A stretch of 64,000 bases of DNA from Mikania micrantha (taxonomy: Eukaryota; Streptophyta; Magnoliopsida; Asterales; Asteraceae): assembly GCA_009363875.1 (NCBI GenBank), contig CM018691.1:37177446-37241445 (forward strand). The letters run 5' to 3'. Under the pieces are notes generated by a model. It ran no database searches, was not told the DNA's origin, and saw only the letters and a program-made list of their open reading frames with translations. Shown here piece after piece: positions 54,703-64,000 of this stretch (its first letter is position 1; each line of letters starts with the position of its first letter). The position numbers and the translations under genes are program-made.

Positions 54703-57584
54703 TCAACAAGGAAAGAGAATGGGAGATGGATCCCTTTGTAATTTTTCTGTTGGTGTTGATAAATCTATCTTCTTCATCTTTTCTTCACACCAAAACAAAT
54801 GCTCATTGCTAATCTTCACCATCCTTAGCACCCTGTTTATCACCTTCACATCTATTAGTCCAAGCAACAGCTCCACTTCCTCTTGTGTTGCAGGCCACTC
54901 ACTCTTTTTCCCACCTTTTCTCCTCCTCCATAACTCCTTCAACTTCACCTTCCTCTGCATAAGCATTAGCATTGAAAGAAATCAACATGACCGACTTCAA
55001 ACAATTTGAACCGAAATCATCATCATCATCGTACTCAGTATATCCCACCATTAGCAAAGTTAAGGTAGGGTCTGAGGGGAGTAAGACGTAGACAACCTTA
55101 CTTCTACCCCATAGGAATAGAGAGGCTGCTTCCAACGAGACCCCCGACTCATGATGCCTGATTAACCAACTAACACAACGCTTTTAACGTTATTTTTACA
55201 AAAATTAAGTAAAATAACTTTAAAATTAATGCATTTCAAACAATTTGAACCGAAATCAAAATAAACTAATTATCGACGGTTCGGTTTGCTTAAAAAATCC
55301 AAATTTTATGACTTGGTTTCGGTGTTGGGTGAGCAAAAACAAAAACAAAAATCAATCCGAACCGACGCATATAAAGATATAGAAATGCTTTATTTTCTAA
55401 ATATATGATTTATTGTTACTTGTATACAACTGCATATATCTTTTCTATAGAGTAGTTTATAATAAATACATTATAAATGTAGTTTAAAAATTATAGTATC
55501 AAATGTGTAAAACTCAATTAATCATTTCTTTTTGGCCTAAAAAATTCAAGCCCAAATGCCAAAACCGGAAACGCGAAAACAATCGAACCCATTGTGAAAA
55601 CTGCAAACCGAAACAGAAAGGTTTTCAAAAACCCAATAACGAGATTTTCAGTTTTCGCCTTTTCGGTTTGATTTGAGACCAAAACCAACCCATCACCCAT
55701 GCACACCAACCCCTATAGACTGTTTTTTTTACCTTCTCTAGGGAAGATTGAACCTGCTGAAGAGGGGTAGCCATCTGGCTCTGGCCTTGGCCACCAAATA
55801 GATTCAGGACGCCATTTGACTTCTTCTTGTTGTCCATCTTTATGAACATTTGAAAAGTAAGAATAGAGCTCTCAATAATTCTGATAAGATCTGTAACGTG
55901 CATCAGCATATCTGATTCATCTTCTGTCATCTCTTGACCTAAGAGGTTATCATTGTGAAGCCATATATAAATAAAAAAATTAAAAAAATTGTTTTTAATT
56001 AAAAAATATATATAAACAAAATAAATAATTTTTCTTAAATTCTCGTGCTGCCCTGTGCCTCAAAAGGCAAAAAAAATGTGAGTTTGGTTTGAGTGTTTAG
56101 CTATATGAATACACAACTAGGAATAGAGTTTTGGTTATTAAAATTTTTTTGTCTACAATGTGTGACGCAGTTTTAATTTTTTATTTTAGTTTGAAAAAGA
56201 AGGTACAAGCATCAAGGACTTCACCTAATATATTTGGAACCTGCAGAAGTTTAGGAAACAAATTTCTGGCATGAGCGTAAATTTCAGGCCTGAGGCCACG
56301 CTCGAATGGTTCGTTTTCAATAAACCGTTGCAGCAAAACCTGAAACTGCTGGAACTGCTGAGCACTAAGGTTGTAACATTTAGAATTTTCAGCTTGGCAC
56401 GCGGTTAGTTGTGTATACCGACTGTGGAGGGCCTCCCAGGTCAAGCACAGTTGAGATACGTATGATGTCTCAAGATCCAGATATGGATCATTCTCCGCAT
56501 TGTCGTCTTGCGGATGCTGGACTTTTTTCAAAGAGAGACATCGAAGGGGGGATGCAAATTTGTTGGACACAGACCTTGGTGGTGGAGTTGAGGAACCTAC
56601 AGATCCAATCACATGCAATAGATCACATAATAATGCAATTTGTAAAGCCTACTATCAAAAAGAAAACATAAAGATGTAGGTAAGGGTGTAAATGAGCCAA
56701 GTTGTGCCTAAGCTTGTCAGAAAACTTGAGCCTGTTTTGAGATCTATTTGTAAAACTTGAGCTTGGCTCGGTCTTGACTCATTTTGTATTTATTAATTAT
56801 TTAATTAATCGATTTGCTTATATATTTATAAACGGATAATTTTAAAATTTATAGATATACCTTAAGATATATCATTTAGTTATTTTATAATAGTTTTATA
56901 GATAATAATTAATAAAAATATATATTATACAATAAAAAATATTTAAATAGCAAACTTGTGAAGGCTTGCAAGCCAGCAAAACTCGAGCTTGAAAAGTGAA
57001 ACTCGGGCTCAAGCTCGTTTATTGATTGAGCTTCAATAACAAGCTCAAGCTCGCTTATGCTCGGCTAGAATTAAGCTTTCAGTGAGTCGATCCATAGTAG
57101 CTTGCGAGCCACCTTGACTCGTTTAAACCCTAGATGCAAGAAATTACCAATTTGTTTGAGCAACTGTGTGGTAAGACGATCAAAGAAGAGCATACGCTCA
57201 CAATACTTATCATAGAAAGCACCAAAACAAGACCACAAACGTCGCCCTTCTTCTTCCACGTCTCTCCATTCACTGGAGCTGGCTTCACCCTCCTCCATTT
57301 CCTCCTCCTCTTCTGGGCAAGCTTCTTCTTCTGGAATCAACACCATAAAACTGTTTCTTCTCAGTTCTTTCAACCTCCTCGTCACCTCATTCAAGATGAA
57401 ATCTTCATCGTCCTCATCAGCCTCTGCATCACCATTCTCTTTGTTGAGGTCTTCACCCACAGGCTTTGGGTCAGGTGGTTTTGGTTTAAGGGCCTTTCTT
57501 AACTTGTTCATTTTAAGGAACTCCATGTTCCTGGTTACTGGCACAGAATGGAGAACCAGATGTGAATGCTCTAAAGTCTCGTCC
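54703..57584 (-). CDS. DUF1666 family protein (plant-specific), four coding exons seen
   Basis: Exons on the minus strand: 57148-57584, 56225-56596, 55733-55938 and 54703-54954, joined by GT-AG introns in frame to the stop at 54703. From the ATG at 57526 (MEFLKMNKLRKALKPKPPD) this gives 402 residues. The frame is open back to an acceptor at 57585, so an upstream coding exon may exist; none was proven. Seen: an acidic N-terminal third (EADEDDEDFILNEV, EEEEEMEEGE), then FYDKYCERMLFFDRL, YVSQLCLTWEALHSRYTQL, QQFQQFQVLLQRFIENEPFE, PKLLQVPNI and a C-terminus RVLRMVKISNEHLFWCEEKM...SPILFPC. The family is often annotated as ribosomal protein L34Ae-like, without proven function. Confidence 0.9.
55054..55240 (-). 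mobile_element. RTE-type LINE / SINE 3'-end fragment in DUF1666 intron 3
   Basis: TAGGGTCTGAGGGGAGTAAG, AGAGGCTGCTTCCAACGAGA and the tail AACGTTATTTTTACAAAA match the fragments at 27722 and 30262. Confidence 0.6.
56681..57132. mobile_element. hAT-like element in DUF1666 intron 1, 8-bp TSD
   Basis: The 452-bp element runs from TAAGGGTGTAAATGAGCC to GACTCGTTTAAACCCTA. The flanks GATGTAGG (56673-56680) and GATGCAAG (57133-57140) differ at two bases. The insertion lies only 15 bp inside the intron from the exon 1 donor at 57147. It shares ends with 31756-32248. Confidence 0.82.
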
Positions 57585-57589
57585 CTGCC

Positions 57590-58302
57590 AAAGGCATATT
57601 GTTAAAGTGGAAGATCTCAATGATCATTTATGAAATTTTTGCAATTACATCAACAGTAAACACAAAAACACACGTACATAAACATACCATATACTCATGA
57701 CGCAACACATATAAGAAAACACGTGTAAAAATATAACATGGACACCCTTTATAAATCGTTTGAAATATCATCAGTCACAAAGAAACTACTACAAGAAACT
57801 TAAGACAACGGAAACTACTTACTTTATAAGAGCCAGAATATACAATTAATATAACCTTTTTAAAATTGTAATTTATACTCCTAAAAATATAATTTCTATC
57901 TTGTGTTTCAGTTCGATATATGAAACAATGTTCTCTAAAAATAGAAAACAGGCTTGAAGTGATTGTTAAACTAATAAAAACAATTTTAGAATCATATATG
58001 TTGATAATTTTATCCTAAAACTGTAAAACAATAAGGAGAAAATAAATAAATATTTGTCTTATGAGAATTTGCTACATGCTTTATTAAAAATGTACGTGTT
58101 GGTATAAATTCGAGTTAGTCTACGTTTCGAGTAAAACTTGTTCAAAAACAAGTCGGGTCAAGTATAATGCTTTTTCTTGCATACTTTTAAGTGCATTTCA
58201 ATTGGTCTACGTAACAATGTAAATTTTGTTTGGAAACGAGTTGTGTTAAATATAGTACATTTTGTTCGGTTGAATTGAAGATGATTTCACCAAATACTTT
58301 GG
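57590..58302. other. Upstream or intron sequence of the DUF1666 gene
   Basis: No coding exon was recognised. It may be the intron that precedes the exon starting at 57584. Confidence 0.35.
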
Positions 58303-58310
58303 GTTTTAAA

Positions 58311-58843
58311 TAGGCCTATAAACGAACCAAACGAACACGAACACATTAACGAACATGAATTTTGTGTTCGTGTCCAATTATTAATAAAATGAATATTTTC
58401 GTGTTCGTTTGTGTTCGTTCATTAATAAATTAAACGAACTGATCATGTACATAAATGAACACAAACGAACAAATATATATAAACATTATTTAACACTATT
58501 GAACAATCATAAACGAACATGAACATATTGAACAAACATAAATGAACACAATTGAGCAAGCATAAACGAACACAATTAAACAAGCATAAACGGACATAAA
58601 TGACAAGCTTCTTAAATGTAAATACATATCATTCGTAAATTAGATAGTTAACCGAACATAAGCTAACATTACATAGTTAACGAACATAAACGGACATAAA
58701 TAAACGAACATAACCGAACAGTTCATGAACATAAATAAATGAGCACTAGGTGTGTTCATGTTAGTTCATTTATTAAATAAACGAACATAAACAAACTTCC
58801 GGCCGAACAGTTCACGAAACTGTTCGGTTCGTTTACAGGACTA
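58311..58843. mobile_element. hAT-like element (GTTCGTTT family), 8-bp TSD
   Basis: TAGGCCTATAAACGAACC to GGTTCGTTTACAGGACTA. The flanks GTTTTAAA (58303-58310) and GTTTTGAA (58844-58851) differ at one base. It is a close relative of 41707-42348. Confidence 0.9.
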
Positions 58844-58851
58844 GTTTTGAA

Positions 58852-61800
58852 TCAATCCAAGAATCTTATAAACCTAAATGCCACAAGTGATCTGAAAGCA
58901 AAAATTGATAACAATCTAATTCACTAAAAAAAATAACAAATTTAAGAACAAAAGAAAATACTTTTTCAAATACCTTAAGTAAAACTAAAAAACATCAAAT
59001 CATGATAAGGCGCTTGAGTATTGCTTCGGTTGGGTGAACATATGTTTTCATATTCTACAAAAAAAGAGGAAAATTTAACTTTTTCTAGGATTTCACACAA
59101 AAGCAAATACAACATTCAACTCACTTGTTCTAACATCTCTTTACATAATCTCTCTCTTAAGCAGATTGAAACTTGAAACACCCCTCAAATCAATTTTACC
59201 CTCAAATCCCAACATCCACTTGCAAAATTCTACTAAGTATCACTATTGATTATAAGTAAGAGAATAGAACCGGTTGTATCGAAATTGGTTGTTCCAAATT
59301 CCAATTGATCCTCTACCATTGTCTAATGCTAATGCGTTCTAATAAAATCAATATTATGTTCTGAAATTCAAAGTTGAAACTGAGAAAAGAACCAATTGTG
59401 TGAAATTGAAAATCTTAAAAAAGAAATGAGAAAAATTGATACCTAATTGTTGATGCTGATGTTCATGTCCATTGCCGATGTCCCCTCGTTCTCCTCACCT
59501 GTTGCTAAACGTGAGTAGTGAATGGAGCACTCAGCCCATCTTTTGGTTGTTACCTAATTAAACCCTACTTGTTGTTAGAGGTGTGCATTCGTTTGGTTGG
59601 TTCAATTCATCTTATTTGGTTTCGAAACTTTTTGGGCCATTTGAAAAAACCAAACTGAACCAGACTGGAAATTTGGTTAGCCGAACCAACTTCGATTCGA
59701 TAAGTTTTGGTTAAAAACCGGATTCAACCAAGTTCAATTGAATTCGATTGAATAACCGTTAAAGCTTTGAAAATATTTTGACTTTTTTTTTAATTTTCCT
59801 TACATGCACAAGTCTAAACGTCTAATCTCAGTTGTTAACAAACCTGCAACTACAAACACTCAATTTTCAAAGGATTCATAGACAATGAAACTGCTAAACA
59901 AACAATTTTCAGCAAGCAAGTGTGGATCACTAGAATCATCGTATCAGATTTGGATATCTTTCAGATCAGTTGCTCATTTACGATAAAAACAAATTTTCGA
60001 TTTGGAGATACAATGCATATCAACCTTCAGCAATTTTAATTCGTGATTTAGGTTTATTCGATTTAAAAAGAACCAAAACAATGTTCGTATCTTTTGCGAT
60101 TACTAACAGCAAATTTCATCATTTTTTTTTACTTTTCTCCCACGGTTACCACAATGGCATCAAATTAATCAAAAACACCAAATTATACATAAACATATAA
60201 TCATTTATTCACAAAACATACGGTGTGGATCGACGCAGGTTCGGAGGACGCTGAATGAAGGAAGATCAGAGCCGGAGGTGACAAAGAAGCTGGTTCCGAT
60301 GACGACGGCTCCTGATTTTAGGGTTTTGGTTTTTTGAAATGGTGGTAGCTAAGTGACCAAGTGGTAACCTCGAGTGAAGTAGGATTCAGAGGATTACTGT
60401 TAAGAATGGGAGTCCACACTTGATGCAAAAATGCTGTTAAAAAAATAATAAATAAATAAAATAAAATAAAATAAAATAAAATAAAATTAAAATTAAAAAT
60501 ATAAGATATAATCATATAATGAGCTAAGAGACAAAACTCTTGGACAAAAGAGGTCAGTTTTGATAAATGTGTAATTTAAAAAAAAAATTTGGTGTGGTTT
60601 ACAGGTGGGGTAGGTGAATGTATTTGTTTGTTATTAAAAATTTTAAATAAAAATATATTTTTTTGTTTGTTTTTTTTTTTATATTTGAACTTTGTTTTTT
60701 TCTCGCTCACTTTTGCGGCTTGAAAGAAAGGTCGACTACTCGAACTTTGTGAGAATCTATGACCGCACTTGATGCATAGGAACCCCGAATAGTAGGTAAA
60801 CATTCGCCCATATTGGAATCAAAGTTGAGATAAACTCCAACTTAACCATTCATCTGGTTTCCTTCAAACTCCTAGGGTTTTAGGACATTTTTTTTATTAG
60901 TTAATCCAAATAACCAAATAAATCGTCTACACAAGCAGTATATATGATAACGAAATCAAAATATGAATTCATAATTCAGATAAGGTTATGCTCCAAATGA
61001 AAATCAAATTCATAATTTGTTTCGATTTTTTTGGTAATAAATACGATTTGTTTTATGTTTTTTTTTATAAACTCATAATTGTTGTTTTGTTTTTACATGT
61101 CAAGGCAACGACCAACCACATAAAAACAATTAAAGAGCTTAAAATGCAGGCTAAAGAACCTGAATTGTCGTCAATGGAGTGGGACATGGGGGCTCATGAC
61201 TAAAAGTTTTTGCAGGTCATACCTCTTAATTGATTATTTATTTTCTTTATTGATTTTTTTTTGCTAGTATCTTGAATTAAATTTACTTCATACCTTCAGA
61301 AGTTAATACTTGTACGCAATTTGCAAACTTTTCCTTACCCACATATTCAAGTATACGATTAAATGGAGCAAAATGAAGTGTTTTTATAATAAAAGTAAAA
61401 GTAAAAAATATGATTAGTTAAATTGGTAAAAATCAATTTTATTTTGGTCCAAATTATTCCATTAAAGTTATTAAAAAACAAACTCGAATATCATGGTTGA
61501 AAAAATTGGCATAGTCGACCAATTAATCGGAGATTAATCACCAGTTGCTCTTCTCTCACTTCAATTTTCCTAATCGGTGACCCCGAATAAAGGTCAAAAT
61601 AGGCGAAAAATTGTATGCAATCCAACAAAATTTTCCGACGATTTTTGAAATTCCGATGAAATTTTACGGCAATATTTTCTTTTGACTTTTGAAATTCCTA
61701 CAATTTTAATGCATGTGTGTGTATAACTTTAACATTTTGTATAAAAATTATATACAAATTTTGGATATTTGCTTGTGTGTGTAATTATGAAAAGATTGAT

Positions 61801-62015
61801 ATAAATATTTCAATCCGATTATTCTCTATTAATCTATAGTCCATACTCTAGTACTTCATTAGTGCCTAGCAAAACCAAGTCAATAACTATTAGTGATCCA
61901 CACAAGAATCGACATAGAAACCATAAGTTTTATATGTACCCTTATTTAGAAGTGTTGGTGGTGGAAACCCACCGACAATTTCTAATAATATAACTTCATT
62001 GAGGAAAGAAAAGGA
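58852..62015. other. Intergenic stretch; weak gene-like pieces, no supported gene
   Basis: A hAT-like left end (TTAGAGGTGTGCATTCGTTTGG) with CGGTT-type repeats lies at about 59576-59760 without a partner. A less AT-rich patch at 60220-60380 contains AAACCCTAAAATC on the minus strand, as in plant 5' untranslated regions; it could be a distant first exon of DUF1666 or another promoter. Two segments containing CACTTGATGCA (60416 and 60767) look partly duplicated. An (AAAAT)n microsatellite lies at about 60446-60487. Confidence 0.35.
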
Positions 62016-62019
62016 CATA

Positions 62020-62110
62020 TGCATGTCTTGTTGGCGATTGAGGCTTTCGGCTTTTGCCTTTGTCCTGAAGTTACCCATGTTCGAATCTGGGTGTTTTTTT
62101 CTCTCTATTT
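62020..62110 (+). mobile_element. tRNA-like SINE head or tRNA relic
   Basis: TTGGCGATTGAGGC (A-box-like) is followed by CATGTTCGAATCTGGGTG (B-box-like) and a T-rich run. It does not fold as a complete tRNA from inspection. Confidence 0.4.
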
Positions 62111-62282
62111 TTTGTTTCTTTTTTGTGTGGGTTTAGGATCTTCTTTCTGGCTAATCGAGATGACATCTCTATCGTTGATCTTCGCTAATGACTTTTCTAG
62201 CATGAAATAATTGTTAGTGGTGTCGGATATAGAGAGACAAAGATAGGCGAGGAAGATAAAAATGAAAGAGAGTATGCCGGCA

Positions 62283-62675
62283 GTAGTGGCGTGGTGAGTT
62301 TGCGGTAGATGGTATGGGAGAGGTGATGCCGGTAATGGGTGTTTACTGGGTGTAGAGAGAGAGATGAAGAATATAAAAAGTAAAGACAACGTGGTATGAG
62401 GTTGGAGGTGGTGTGATTAGTCTAATAGCGTTGGTGGTAGTCCTGCGGCAGATCGAATACAGAGAAAGGTTGGTGGTTTGGGAATGACGGTTGTAGTAGT
62501 GGCGTGGTGAGTTTGCAGTAGATGGTATGGGAGAGGTGATGCTGGTAATGGGTGTTTGCTGGGTGTAGAGAGAGAGAGATGAAGAATATAAAAAGTAAAG
62601 ACAACGTGGTATGACGTTGGAAGTGGTGCGATTAGTCTAATAGTGTTGGTGGTAGTCTTGCGGCAGATCAAATAC
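62283..62675 (+). repeat. Direct duplication, 213-bp offset
   Basis: Two copies of about 178-180 bp (62283-62460 and 62496-62675) share GTAGTGGCGTGGTGAGTTTG, GGTATGGGAGAGGTGATG and CTAATAG(C/T)GTTGGTGGTAGTC. The second copy ends exactly where the LTR at 62676 begins. The parallel frames on the minus strand are a by-product of the duplication. Confidence 0.9.
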
Positions 62676-64000
62676 TGTCACACCCCGAGCCGGCGGGGTT
62701 GGATCGGAGTCCCCGTCGGGCGGAAGGTTCCCGGGGCGTGATATCGTGGATGATAATCGTGTTGATCAGATTGTTTACATAGCATCAATGTTAAGAATAA
62801 CTAAAGCACAATCAAGCATTAACTAGGATTACAAAGTTAAATTACAATGTCAATGTTCAGTAATTTAACTCGGTAAACCTAACAAAAGAATCAATTGTTT
62901 TCTATCTTGTAACTGTACAAGGCATTCAAAAGTGATTCGTATAAATAACAAAAAGTGTGCTTCCAAAAGTCAACTAGGTCCTCTATCCGGGCAGCCTAGT
63001 ATGCAATCCTGGCCTTAGCTTATACCTGTGCATCACCTGAGAAAACATGTAAAGAAAACAAAGTCAACACAAAGGTTGGTGAGTTCATATAGTTTATAAG
63101 TTTAAATAGTTTTAGCAACCTCTTCCGGTAAAACCTTAATCTTATTAACTCCACCTGTAATATCCAAATCGGTATGCTTATATATAGGGCATACCCCTGG
63201 GTCGAGCCTACAACCCGCCCAGACGCCATCCCACCACATACTAATTCGTATATGACATTGTTATTAATAATAATTAAGCATTTTACCCTCCCTTCAATCT
63301 CGTTTCCCCATTATAGTTTAAGCATTTTGTTTGTAAGTTTACCCATAGCATCCGTGAGTTTAGCTTGAGAGTCACCAGAATAGACAACTGAATGCCCGAA
63401 GGAATTCAGTCTCAATCCATACCGGCACTAAGTGTAATTAGCAATTTAGGGGGAGATAGAGGATTCCCATGATGACACAAAGTCAACTAAGGATCACCAA
63501 TATCGTCCTAATTACTGATCACATGAGTAAATAGTTTTGGGAAACACTGCATGGCAAGCACTGAGAGGCCATCAGTCTGTTTCCTCGTTTCAGACCATGA
63601 AGGACACCATATGGCAAGCACTGAGAGACCATAGTAGATGTCTTCTAGTCCCGACTGTGAAGAACACATGAGGGCAAGCACTGAGAGACCAACTATTGTT
63701 CTTCAAGTCCCGACTAGGAAGAACACATGAAGGCAAGCACTGAGAGACCAACTATTGTTCTTCCATAGCCAATAGTTTAGCATACAAGTTTATAGCATTC
63801 AAAGAGTCCAGCATTTACGTAACTTGTGCACAAGTACTAGCTTTACAACCGGTAGGGCAAGCACTGAGAGGCCAAACCGTTGTTTGAGCATGGCAAGCAT
63901 ATAAAGCATACAAAGTTTAGAGCATTCTGAGCAGTTTGAGCATTAAGTATGTATGTATTTAGCAATAGTATTAGCATAGAATTATTAGCATTTATTGTTA
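62676..64000 (-). mobile_element. LTR of a long-LTR (gypsy-type) element, running off the right edge
   Basis: It starts TGTCACACCCCGAGCC and matches the fragment at 3188-3528. It contains the LTR block ACCTGAGAAAACATG...GGTTGGTGAGTTCA (63033-63088) shared with the LTRs at 3529 and 22795, and a minisatellite at 63552-63877. The far end is outside the window, so it cannot be said whether it is a solo LTR. Confidence 0.82.
63552..63877 (+). repeat. Minisatellite of about 60-65 bp within the LTR
   Basis: GGCAAGCACTGAGAG(A/G)CCA recurs at about 63552, 63611, 63673, 63732 and 63856. The middle units also share the CAACTATTGTTCTTC and GAAGAACACATGA flanks. Confidence 0.88.

Noticed and set aside
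57527..57544. DUF1666 start at residues PVTRN
   Set aside because: The codon at 57544 is GTG. The first ATG is at 57526, or the start lies in an unseen upstream exon.
60988..61203. 71-codon plus-strand frame ending SSMEWDMGAHD
   Set aside because: AT-rich, with no family resemblance and no supporting splice or promoter signal.
62105..62671. Several similar minus-strand frames of 60-94 codons as a small gene family
   Set aside because: They are parallel frames of a 213-bp-offset DNA duplication, with no start context or family match.

Overview
This window is nuclear DNA of a flowering plant. Its genes have GT-AG introns, one encodes a plant-only family (DUF1666), there is a decayed plastid DNA insertion, and there is a 5S-bearing Cassandra-type LTR. 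The repeat style resembles a composite (Asteraceae), but I cannot prove the family from sequence alone. Three host genes are supported, all on the minus strand: the 5' part of PWP2 (1-1382, running off the left edge), an acyl-protein thioesterase-like alpha/beta hydrolase of nine coding exons (30853-37584, joined frame fully open, 252 residues), and a DUF1666 gene (54703-57584, at least four coding exons).

Most of the rest is nested mobile DNA whose boundaries can be set from target-site duplications (TSDs). Positions 1519-2496 hold a SINE and a hAT-like element just upstream of PWP2. Positions 3188-14793 hold an LTR fragment, a minus-strand Ty3/gypsy remnant, a Cassandra-like LTR piece and a LINE; the LINE is broken by a 2.4-kb solo LTR and by a hAT-like element that itself carries a palindromic MITE. 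Positions 15295-26414 are one complete but dead Ty1/copia element holding two solo LTRs (3.25 and 2.95 kb) and a 323-bp hAT-like element.

From 26.4 to 64 kb the intergenic DNA and introns carry Mutator-like foldback elements with 9-bp TSDs (28283, 34302, 49964; a near-copy of the second at 53207), many short hAT-like elements with 8-bp TSDs, a Harbinger-like MITE split by a hAT, a Helitron-like element, a further solo LTR (44907), an LTR running off the right edge (62676), RTE-type LINE 3' fragments, and a chimeric plastid relic joining rpoC1-like and psaB-like pieces.

The most unusual signal is a repeated short inverted repeat (core CGCGTACCGCG) in three separate gypsy-type LTRs. Its copies are spaced 32/46/32 bp, and the flanking bases often change in pairs so that the hairpin is kept. 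Other points for follow-up are an almost perfect 871-bp foldback inside a thioesterase intron and the rpoC1/psaB junction. I found no CRISPR array, operon or intact autonomous transposon.
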